Source of the DNA: an uncultured Aquimarina sp.
GTDB lineage: Bacteria > Bacteroidota > Bacteroidia > Flavobacteriales > Flavobacteriaceae
Length of the DNA: 64,000 bases
Reading direction: 5' to 3'
Assembly: GCF_947495315.1 (NCBI RefSeq)
Contig: NZ_CANLYD010000002.1
Location: forward strand, 186,001-250,000
Made by a program: the position numbers and the translations under genes. Below the pieces are notes generated by a model. That model saw only the letters and a list, made by a program, of their open reading frames with translations. It was not told the DNA's origin and did no database searches. This document shows positions 12,001 through 18,100 of the stretch, in pieces (the first letter of the stretch is position 1; every line of letters begins with the position of its first letter).

Positions 12001-14031
12001 GGAACATATCTGTATACATTAACATTCCCTGATGGTGTAACCACAAGTGGACCTCAGTCTATTGCCGTATTTAATAATTTAGGTGCTGGAACGTATACAA
12101 TTACGGTTTCTGATAATCTTAATTGTACAGCAACCACAACAGCAGTAATTAACGAACCAAGCGAGGTTACTGTGAATATCGATAGTGTAACACAGGTAAC
12201 GTGTGATATTAATACCATAGACGTTACAATTAGTGGTACTAGTGATGTTGCTATAACCGAATACTATTATGTAGATCAAAATGGTAATCAAGTAGCAAAC
12301 GGCGGATCTGGAGTTTTCACAGGTCTTGGAGCAGGAGAGTATCAGTTCTTTGTAGAAGATGTAAACGGATGTAGATCTCAGTTATCATCACCAGTTCCTG
12401 TTATACCAATTAATCAGATAGCAATTACTTTAGATCTGAGCGCTGCAAATATTAACTGTTTCAATGAAGAAACAGCAATTATAGATGCTTCGGTAACAGG
12501 TGGTATTGGAGACTATATTTTTGAATTGACAAATAACACAACTGCTCAGACTTGGGGTCCACAGAGCGAAAGTGAATTCACGAATCTACCTCCAGGAAAC
12601 TACACATATTTAGTAAGGAGTGATAGAAACTGTGTTTCTCAAGTTGATTTTGATATTATAAACCCTGCAGAATTTGAGAATATCCCTCCTGAGATTACGG
12701 ATGTAGTATGTTTTGGAGAAGATAATGGATCCATTATTGTATTCGCGACTGGAGGTACAGGATTGTACTCATTCGCTATAAGTACTGACCCAGGTCAATT
12801 CTTTAATGATGAGTCAGATAATGTGCCTAATCAGCATACATTTACGAACCTTGTTCCTGGAGTGTATCAAGTATTTGCACAAGATTCTAATGGTTGTGGG
12901 CAAGTATACGATGTAACAATTGGAGAACCAGATCAGTTAATGGCTAATATTGTGGGCTCAGTAACAGCAGAGACGTGTGCTGACGCTAACGATGGAGCAG
13001 TTACTATAGACATTACAGGTGGGACACCTCCTTATTTTACAAGTATTACAAATAATGACAGTGATTTTGTAGAAGGAATGTTGACGTATATGGATCTTCC
13101 AGGAGGTATTACTAATATCTTTATTAGAGATTCTAATGATTGTCCAATTACCTTACCTGTGGATATTCCAGAGGGAGTTATTCTTAACGGGATAATGAGC
13201 CCAAGAGCAGATTGTCCTATTTATAATGCCGATGGTACGGTGAGTCAACTACCTGTGTATTATATAGACATTATATTAGGTGATAATTCTGTGGATACAG
13301 ACATCTTATACAATCTAGTTTCTTTAGACGGCGGTGTTAGTCCGGGTGATAGTCTATCTCCAACATTTACGGTGGAACCAGGCGAATATCAAGGTACTAT
13401 GACATATGTTCCTTCAGGATGTGTATTTGATCTTGGAACAATAACCATTGAACCATATATTCCTTTACTTCCGCCTGTTGCGGTTATGACTAATGATCCT
13501 CAAGATCCAAATGAATATGAAATTCTATTAGGAGGAACCGAACCATACAATAATAGTTATACTTATTTTGTTGCTATTATACCTAATGGTTTAACAATAA
13601 ATGACTTAACAGATGCTGATTACAGAGAATTGGACACAAATATTTTCTCGATTGATGAAACTAGTTTTTATGCTCTTAGAGTAGTCGATAATAGTTTTAA
13701 TGATTGTCCAATAACTGCGTCACAAGAGTTAACATTTATCAATATTGTTATCCCTAATTACTTTACTCCTGATGGAGATGGTACTAATGATATGTGGTAT
13801 CCAAGACAGGATCCTTTTAGGGACCCATTCTTCTTTGGAAACATGGAGGTTAAGGTATTCGACAGATATGGTAGATTATTAGCAGAATTTGTAGGAGATC
13901 AAGGCACAAATAATGGTTGGGACGGAATTTACCAAGGAAGTGAATTGCCATCTGGAGATTATTGGTTTACAATTATCCTGAATGATATTGATAATAGAGA
14001 GTTTACAGGTCACTTTACTTTATACAGATAA
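1..14031 (+). CDS. Giant SprB-like repeat adhesin with type B T9SS sorting domain (5' end outside window)
   Basis: The reading frame is open from base 1, so the gene is cut by the left edge and the ATG at 208 is internal. The first residues match residue 305 onward of the paralogue at 15144-20861, so about 300 N-terminal residues are probably missing here. Visible order: a conserved head (to about base 730), a DUF11-like domain (about 750-1180), a shared linker (to about 2120), then by my rough count some 45 SprB-type modules of about 80 residues. These have a Cys near a 'C.G..DG' motif and often a second Cys in 'D..GC'. The last ~95 residues (NYFTPDGDGTND, then VFDRYGR, then GWDG) are a gliding-motility/CHU_C C-terminal domain, the type B sorting signal. 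By family knowledge it is exported by T9SS and displayed on the surface as an adhesin. The sprF-like gene 5 bases downstream supports this. The exact adhesive ligand cannot be read. Confidence 0.93.
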   Translation, partial: ADFRDIKFKVPGGTYVDVTASSVVFDGYRNTPTNPLGDNANDEVPYVCYADVTSLLDPANPFGTYTVANMNATQGFTTGSDGACGGWFLVTVYEDQQESAKFISVSDGFVQIFSGQDPLQFTYSGFTTPSGVNEPVNVRYGTASLEGDTSLGGDELRIVNTLGGLTALGQGNATANPTTNFFNGSISIDGVYINDRTPNSQNTQGFDMDIFELPNVTKDLVGNGQTSATFELFTDRDRYSVFFNAFSVTIIEPELRIIKKVFDLDGSTEITGGNVELGDEVFYDLEIENIGNEDFVDGTVIITDVLPPNTNLLGVVDATLPPGVTYTEISPGVLQFNIPASIVETPNDEPIGEGDAPIFIRFRAQLVSSCEELRDACSDVITNSATATYTGLQSGTPGSTTSSSQLGVCGDQLNEASNILVNIPACQLDVTFCNDDLLLVAGTGYNQYTLTGPGIATPIVQTGPGANVFDVPNPQTGTYTIVKEDTDGVEPSCMSLTEEFTVEDFRDIANPVLDYVNGTTIVTEDCSGVPIPQILLCGNQTLLLETNFDPSSLDDISWQRLVPSGSCVLDPNDPCSLLDGNCTDANWVEVTGGNTPNYTVSEAGDYRILAEFDGGCEIPFYFSVFKNDYQPMLDANPIECGSDGSVTVVNVPTNFGFSLTSGGPYSDPLDPDNGTFIISTAGDVTVYAIDTTFPGCEYTATINVPSIDPSFSVTGVDPSCINDDNGTGFGQINISVTGGIPEYQYTISSPALGAADPIIVPNSSANNGNYTQNNLPAGTYTVEVISNRPTPECVFDATVTINPAPAFDAEVVLLAPETCDSGALVQVNVLNGSGNYLYDNGDGNFVACNIFEIPSPANPATTYTFRISDNSVPSGSPACVISASIDNITPYEPIVIDNVTVTQPPCPGDTGQIRVDVSPTVAGRLYTYQLWDCAADPNCGNGISDPADPSDEDPSLWTLVNDISSTGSQTITFTGVPDGNSYVVQVTHANTTPAITNPDCSFPVPEPIICPVTQYGFSISSPTGITADVTLDRPLSCIVGSEDAIIQVDNIAGGSGSYEWSLDNVTFTNITTTPFDILVNTDGSYTVYIRNQGSGDCAAPFSIDVPALIPITAITFTPGDGDCTNQSSDVSFEAQPALSAADIAAGVVYEYDVSPDPATGTGATGNTGFLTTNSYTIAQGITYTVTARRSDDQCTFSDDYRVDVIDPIDITNAVETTPVVCVAESNGALSFNVINSTSFDYTVRLTSSGAVVDSGNGITTSPVNVTGLAAGNYTITVTDTNPGGSGSPLNCSDTTTVDVTEPATPLTFTTTATETNCGASTGTITVTAAGGRGNYQYRLVDSGAAVIVDYPNTNNVFTGLAADTYTIFVRDGNSATACEINNTETIVQSASPTIALAAGGDPCYDGTDQASQWITITPGIPAPLGPFEYSLNGGTGVAVTFLGAPANTFEIPNLTPGSYTVVVTNTATNCSTAALPFTINPELTINATLANDINCNADASITFAAAGGSTVYTQFDLYAQGTPPTLVQANITSPHGVNTPGDYVIQVTDDQGCTAFSNPVTVTAYEAIATSAPVVTNPNCPTDNGSIEITVTAGEGPFTYVLDGDITTTQGPTGTGPIIFNNVSVGAHTITITDGTGASPACTLDVNATITAPVAIDADAVASDYRCDASGSSTTPQLADITVTINNPGDAVAPFEYSIDGVTWQASNVFTGLADGTYIVYVRGANTVSCPVIADTIVIEPLVQVTDLSFAATQVQCPALTADVTVTATLDGTSTVEYEIIAPITVGPQPSNVFTGLTSGTTYTFLARTDTDGCVYTETFTVPTIDFIAVNGTVVSEPSCNGFTDGELSFTVSGIDLTATTYTYTVNGGTRSAPTNVATTNIGSLGAGVYVIEVRDETTLCTAPTTITLTDPAVLTASAVVNPTLTCTADATITVTAAGGNGGYQYELFDSTPTSIAGPQASNVFTVSTADTYTITVTDSESCNVSTTAIVVDPTPIAATIDAGSDFCLDDGVVSFTINIDGTNTGTPDYIYNVALGGTIVIPDTNVGALTTFTTTPALTQAGIYTITITDSNGCSVALTETIEEAVTLDVTQVDIACNAAGIAQDASFSFVVNGGYAPYDIAVSFNSGAFVDHVTNVIAPFTDYIATSGAGTYEFRVTDDRGCTFTTSTFTVTDPVAPTITAPTVNVDCFGDTGTAVITVTGTETPYEIDFNGAGFVTITGTQITFPNLAENTYNFTVRSSRGCLYSDTVEIAAPDEIVETFRDEEPVTCGGSVIVTELGAIDLEIAGGTGPYIYTLVDASDVSVRPLVPSPNTTTVPNPTLPTASTTVRFEGLNFGQYFIFVEDVNGCVSNPDPIGPFNIFSPINDLDPQITPSGTCPGGVTFDVLIVGGSGVNPPINPPPGFDIRIVGEPSPGLGDFVPLNDLVTGPTAVDANTPIRDHRYTGLDFNRTYIVEVRDNETNCLYQELVAPEPPPSAPNIDNFVPTDVTCNETPALNNGQISFEISGYDPSVTQVSWEVFDQFTNVSLDVTFAPTVYSGSSPVVSPAALPVTISNFPPGRYYLVVREDNGTLCPNRQDFEIDIPDPLISVDTNQTPANSCGTNAQVIMDTEGGTPFAIPPTADGYTYALVPSPSVDPGTYPLNSNVIDLGNTNGQVQDIWVADSRGCSFGPVTVTTVVNPLPTVVASFIDDCAYDNSNVIDVDGTGLGTLLYQLDGGTAVTGSIDNNNHQFIVSTPGSYVITITDETGCSVDTLPVVVYDELVISAAFTTAPDCENATGVITTTITSGAVIGSGLTYVLQDGMGTPTTNTTGDATGIYTGVAPGSYIVVATDDGRGAMAPFCSFSAPVSIDAPTPPILVTDTSLVTCIGDTDGVITAALTAVSTDADPAVTYQYEIIAGPVTRPLQTSPIFSGLGIGTYTVQVTVTKPNGALNVICIDTEDYIIDQPTDPTATVALETPYGCTGAVINLPVITVDNFSGGNAPYTISYTDPSGNVVGPIDPATLDTDAVTAGIQIIANEAGNYTFTVFDVNNCPNPLAPFNIPAFPVMTDAVVNLVTGINCTTNTEEVTVTVTGGTGPFDFIEINGAVPSQLGVPSGGATTTSGSFFLPGVGNYTFRVFDQGTQCSIETLPYEIGPYDTIEANIAVVTPDILCFGDATGNIELTVTGHTGPYDYTVTNTTTGTVTGPIGADTTVQNPITITGLEAGNIEVSIIDPISTCNDISNVVTITQPAELLLTLDSNINANCNDDGRVVVIASGGTAPYTFTATDVPSGGTFTTTSTTGIFDLPVIGASTDYTISVVDDNACTSNPISIIVTVNRTDNPVLNPLTVDDVCTHDGSYVISASGTSNVASPPGSGELRFQLDAGVIEDANNGIIAHTFTVSTPGTYSVTAYDENGCPSNVETITILPELTATADFTADPTCRDTDGTITVTVTGGSDFSTNPGNFTFTLRDEATNAIVLGPQIGNNIFTPVAAGDYIVEVSDVNIPTITTPCTITIDVPELTVPLDPIPSASSTAVSCIGATDGTVTVTLQAGTDLDGPYTYQIFVDNAGVPGAQVGVDQVDNPVFTDLPFGDYIVVVTSDRSCSGQVPVTVANATQVAVAISQSPYSCAADNSSVFPIITVTITAGTAPYSISYETPSGVVITELNIADANTSTPEIDYEITADEEGDYLISVTDSNSCTTNPITETETVAPFPIMTNPAVAIVTDITCAVDEEVTVSVQGGSGDFLFELIDNTGTVINPPVPVDTPAGTFTANFILPRPLGIYTFRITDQITMCTITVTHEIDEFDFVELIAAQETPESCLGDADGTINISITGYTGPYNFTILDENGNPTAFSGTGDTTTDPNPYILPVLLPQGVYIVEIVETADPLCTERSNAVAVMGPGAPIVTAISPINTVESCLPGADGSFQASVTGAQGAVTYTLTPGGITNTTGLFENLTAGLYTVTAEDSQGCTDDEQFTIQAPNAIIVDPIADSNVTCFEDTDGSITVVASGGQGPGTYLYTLTFPDGVTTSGPQSIAVFNNLGAGTYTITVSDNLNCTATTTAVINEPSEVTVNIDSVTQVTCDINTIDVTISGTSDVAITEYYYVDQNGNQVANGGSGVFTGLGAGEYQFFVEDVNGCRSQLSSPVPVIPINQIAITLDLSAANINCFNEETAIIDASVTGGIGDYIFELTNNTTAQTWGPQSESEFTNLPPGNYTYLVRSDRNCVSQVDFDIINPAEFENIPPEITDVVCFGEDNGSIIVFATGGTGLYSFAISTDPGQFFNDESDNVPNQHTFTNLVPGVYQVFAQDSNGCGQVYDVTIGEPDQLMANIVGSVTAETCADANDGAVTIDITGGTPPYFTSITNNDSDFVEGMLTYMDLPGGITNIFIRDSNDCPITLPVDIPEGVILNGIMSPRADCPIYNADGTVSQLPVYYIDIILGDNSVDTDILYNLVSLDGGVSPGDSLSPTFTVEPGEYQGTMTYVPSGCVFDLGTITIEPYIPLLPPVAVMTNDPQDPNEYEILLGGTEPYNNSYTYFVAIIPNGLTINDLTDADYRELDTNIFSIDETSFYALRVVDNSFNDCPITASQELTFINIVIPNYFTPDGDGTNDMWYPRQDPFRDPFFFGNMEVKVFDRYGRLLAEFVGDQGTNNGWDGIYQGSELPSGDYWFTIILNDIDNREFTGHFTLYR
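8038..9978 (+). repeat. First copy of a diverged ~1.94-kb internal tandem duplication in the giant adhesin
   Basis: Six SprB-type modules starting near 8038, 8287, 8575, 8860, 9155 and 9418 recur in the same order from 9979. Matching cues include 'HQFIVSTPGSY' against 'HTFTVSTPGTY', 'TCIGDTDG' against 'SCIGATDG', and 'APYTISY.(D/E)(T/P)' with a 'YGC' or 'YSC' start. The unit is about 1,941 bases. Third-codon positions differ widely, so the duplication is old. Confidence 0.75.
9979..11700 (+). repeat. Second copy of the ~1.94-kb internal duplication
   Basis: Modules starting near 9979, 10231, 10540, 10807, 11111 and 11380 match those of the preceding copy one by one. The second adhesin gene carries a related but shorter series near 18666, 18916, 19204 and 19480 that lacks the third and fourth modules. 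The right boundary is approximate. Confidence 0.7.
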
Positions 14032-14036
14032 TAAGT

Positions 14037-15014
14037 ATGAGAACGTACACAAGACATATGATAATAGCTATAGTTTTATTAATAACTATAGCAGGCAATA
14101 GAAGTTATGCGCAGGAGTTTTTTGCACCGGTTCAGAACCAGTATATCGCAGATAACCCATATTTAATTTCCAGTGCCTATGCAGGAGTTGGTGATTGCTG
14201 GCAGGTCCGTGCTTCCGGTTTTGAACAATGGGTAGATATTGCAGATGCTCCGGGGACTCAATCGATATCTATAGATGGTCGTATTTCTGATCGTTCAGGG
14301 GTGGGTGCAATCTTGTTTAACGATAAAAACGGAGCTACCTCACAGAAAGGTGTTCAATTGTCCTTTGCACATCACTTAACGTTAAACGAGTATACCAATC
14401 AGTATTTATCTTTTGGTATTAGCTATAAGTTTACACAGTTTGGTATTGATACTTCGCAGTTTAATGATGGAGATCCTAACTTACCGCCTAGTGAATCCTT
14501 AGAGAACGTATCGGTGAATAACTCTAATTTTGATATTGGTGTATTATATCGTTTGGGGAGATTTTTCTTAAGTGCTAATGCTGTAAATTTATTACGTAAG
14601 GAGATTGATGATTTTTTTCCAACTGAGCCTTCATCGATACAAAATTATTTTGTGTATTCCGGGTATACCTTTTATGATCGATTTAGTGATATAGAAATAG
14701 AACCATCAGTGTTATATCAGAATTTTGCAGGTGATGGCAGAAGCACAGCAGATTTAAACTTAAAGGTAAGGAAGTTACATAGAGGAGATTACTATTGGGC
14801 AGGAGTGAGTCTTAGATCATTAGTGGATCAGGATTTTAAACCGCTATCAGTATCACCAATGATCGGTATCAAAAAGTCCAACTTTTATGTAGCCTATGGA
14901 TATCAAATCAATATAAATGAGGTATTTGATGCAAGTAATGCCGCAGGATCCCATATGATTACCCTAGGAATAGACTTCGGGTGTAGACAAAGTAAATGTG
15001 GATGTACCTATTAG
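14037..15014 (+). CDS. sprF: PorP/SprF family type IX secretion system membrane protein
   Basis: 325 residues with an N-terminal signal peptide ending near 'NRSYAQ'. The body has the PorP/SprF pattern: an early 'NQYIADNPYLISSAYAGVGD' segment, then alternating beta-strand-like stretches and 'SP.IGIK..NFYVAYGY' near the C-terminus, expected to form an outer-membrane beta-barrel. SprF-type proteins are known to be needed for secretion of their cognate SprB-like, type B-sorted adhesin and are usually encoded just downstream. Here the gene starts 5 bases after the stop of the giant adhesin, so the two are almost certainly cotranscribed and work as a pair. The symbol is given by family and context; genomes often hold several paralogues. 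Confidence 0.88.
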   Translation: MRTYTRHMIIAIVLLITIAGNRSYAQEFFAPVQNQYIADNPYLISSAYAGVGDCWQVRASGFEQWVDIADAPGTQSISIDGRISDRSGVGAILFNDKNGATSQKGVQLSFAHHLTLNEYTNQYLSFGISYKFTQFGIDTSQFNDGDPNLPPSESLENVSVNNSNFDIGVLYRLGRFFLSANAVNLLRKEIDDFFPTEPSSIQNYFVYSGYTFYDRFSDIEIEPSVLYQNFAGDGRSTADLNLKVRKLHRGDYYWAGVSLRSLVDQDFKPLSVSPMIGIKKSNFYVAYGYQININEVFDASNAAGSHMITLGIDFGCRQSKCGCTY

Positions 15015-15040
15015 AATATATTTAAGTAAAAAAATATTTG

Positions 15041-15071
15041 TAAATACCTATTCTTTTTGGATAGGTATTTA
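15041..15071 (+). terminator. Hairpin after sprF-like gene, possible terminator
   Basis: TAAATACCTAT (15041-15051) pairs perfectly with ATAGGTATTTA (15061-15071) across a 9-base loop. Only a weak T-rich tail follows, so termination may be partial. It sits between the sprF-like gene and a promoter-like element for the next gene. Confidence 0.45.
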
Positions 15072-15086
15072 TAGTTTAAGGATAAT

Positions 15087-15094
15087 TACTTTTG
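15087..15094 (+). promoter_or_regulatory. Bacteroidota -7 promoter element (TACTTTTG)
   Basis: An exact TAnnTTTG match lies 50 bases upstream of the second adhesin ATG at 15144. A TTTG lies at 15056-15059, but the spacing is longer than usual for a -33 element, so only the -7 part is supported. Confidence 0.4.
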
Positions 15095-15143
15095 TGAAAG
15101 TTTAATAATAAAGATTTTACAATACATTAATAGAAGACGAAGA

Positions 15144-18100
15144 ATGAAGAAAAAATTACATTGTGGAGTATTATTAATGTGCTTGATATGGTCAAGCACA
15201 TCAATTTTTAGTCAAGAAACAGTTCCTTTTCAGATCAGAAAATCTATTTCAGGCGTTAAAGGAGATTTGATTATGACTGGTAATGATATTGTCGGAGTTA
15301 TTGAAGACGATGATGGAAACAGATTTATGGATCCTAATAGAAATTACAATGACACAGACAATAATGGTAATTTTGTGACTGCATATATAGATGTAGACAA
15401 TGACCCTACTACTTTTAGTTCTAGTGAAGCAGGTTTATCCGCTCCCAATGAAGAGTGCAGTACACTAGTATATGCCGGGTTGTATTGGTCAGCAAATTAT
15501 TATATGGCTAGGGCGAGTACTCCAAATAATTTTATAGATGACGAAATTGGAAGTTTTGCTGACACTAATACGGCCTTAATTATTAATAATGGCCCTTTAG
15601 CACAACAGTATATAGTAAGAAACTCTGAGTTTGATAATGACAATTCCGATATACAATTAAGTCCTGTAACCTCTTATCTAGTAGTTGCACAGCCGGTTGA
15701 TGGATGTAATATCACCAATGCCTCAGAATTAACAGGCAATATCGCTGTTATTAGAGATGGAGGCAGTTGTTTTTTAAGAGAAAAAGTTGTGAATGCCCAG
15801 AACGCAGGAGCTGTGGGAGTTGTTATTGTTAACGACGGAGGTTTTTTGCCAAGACTAACTGGTAATGGTCCTGTAATAAACATTCCATCCGTTTCTATAG
15901 GAAATGATGATATAACAAATGCCAATTTCACTGGCGGGGATATAGTAACACTTCTAGAAGCGGAGACCAATGTTGTTTTAGCCACTTTATCAACAGATCA
16001 AGGAGATGATTTTTTAACAGGTTTACCTCTAATCGATTCAAGAAAACAAGGTCCTGCAGATTTTAGAAATATAAAATTTAAGGTTCCAGGTGGCACTTAT
16101 GTAGATGTTACAGCTAATAGCGTTGTTTTTGATGGGTATAGTAATACACCAACAAATCCTTTGGGAGATACTGCTATAGATGAATTACCGTATGTGTGTT
16201 ATGCTGATGTTACTGGACTATTGGATCAGGATAATCTTTTTGGCACATATACCGTGGCAGATATGAATGCTACTCAAGGATTTACCAGTGGTGGAGATGG
16301 AGCCTGTGGAGGTTGGGTATTAGTAGCTGTATATGAAGACCCGCAAGATGAGACAAAATATATAAGTGTTAGTGATGGATTTACTCAGATATTTAGTGGA
16401 GGTGCACCAGTAGAGTTTACATATAGTGGATTTACTACACCACAAGGAAATCAACCAGTGGCTGTACGTTATGGGGTAGCATCTTTGGAAGGTGATTTTA
16501 GTTTAAATGGAGACCAACTAAACGTATTGAATACAAGTGGTAATTATACCGCATTAGGACAAGGACTGGGCACAGCAAATCCATCTACAAACTTTTTTAA
16601 TAGTTCGATCTCGTCAGATGGAGCATATATCACGGATAGAACTCCTAATTCGCAAAATACTCAAGGATTTGATGTAGATATTTTTGATATTCCAAATCCG
16701 GGAAATTCAATTATTGGAAATGCCCAAACTTCAGCAATATTTCAATTAAAAACAGATAGAGATAGGTTTAGCGTTTTCTTAAATTCTTTTTCCACTACTA
16801 TTATAGAGCCGGAACTTAGCGTGGTACAACGAGTTTTTGACGCTGATGGTATAACCGAAATCACAGGAGGAAATGTGGAACCAGGAGATGAGATTTTTTA
16901 TGATTTAGAAATAGAAAATATTGGAAATGAGGATTTGGTTGATGGATCCTTAATAATAACTGATATGCTTCCGGCTAATACAAATTTATTAGGAGTTGTC
17001 GACGCTACATTACCATCAGGAGTAACATATGTAGAGATATCACCAGGAGTATTACAATTTAATATACCTTCAAGTTTAGTTGAAACCTCTAATGACGATC
17101 CTGTAGGAGAAGGGGATGCCCCTATTTTCATTCGATTTAGAGTACAAGTAGTGTCAAGTTGCGAAGAATTAAGAGATGTCTGTTCTAATAGTATTCAAAA
17201 TTCTTTAGATGTGTCATATACTGGTTCAATTTCGGGTATAGAAGTAAGCACATCGGGTAATGTTCCTTCAGGAGCCTGTGGGAATGTGGGAGGCAACATT
17301 GCTAACGTTTTAGTAAATGTTCCTGCGTGTGAAATAAATGTTGGTATTTGTAATAATGATTTATTATTAACAGCAGGTACTGGTTATAATCAATATACAT
17401 GGTCAGGTCCCGGAATTGCTACACCTGTAGTAACAACTGTAAATTTCTATCAGGTTCCGATTCCTCAAGGCGGTTTATATACTGTGATAAAAGAGGATGT
17501 AGATGGAATAGATCCTCAGTGTATGACACTGACTGAAGAATTTGTTGTTCAGGATATTAGAGACATACAGAATCCTATTTTAGATTACGTAAACGGTGCA
17601 ACGGTAGTGTCAGAAGATTGTAGTGGTGTTTCCATTCCGCAAATCTTACTATGTGGTGATCAAACAATGCTGTTAGAAACTAATTTTGATAATGTTTCTT
17701 GGCAACGATTAACCCCTTCAGGATCTTGTGTGCTAGATGCTAATGACCCTTGTTCACTATTAGATGGTAATTGTACAGATGTCAATTGGGTGGAAGTTAC
17801 AGATGGAGACACTCCAAATTACACAGTTTCAGAATCTGGTGATTATAGAATTCTTGCGGAGTTTGATGGTGGATGTATTGTACCATTTTATTTTAGTGTG
17901 TCTAAGAATGATTATCAACCAGAGTTAACCATGAACCCTATCGGATGTGGTAGCGATGGTAGTGTGAGCGTGGTAAATGTCCCTACTAATTTTGGATTTA
18001 GTTTGACTTCTGGAGGACCGTATACCAATACTACGGGAATTTTTCCAATTTCTACAGCTGGAGATGTAACAGTTTATGCAATCGACACAACTTCACTGGG

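Noticed and set aside
2120..13480. CRISPR or satellite array
   Set aside because: Repeats are degenerate coding modules of about 80 codons, not identical short repeats with unique spacers.
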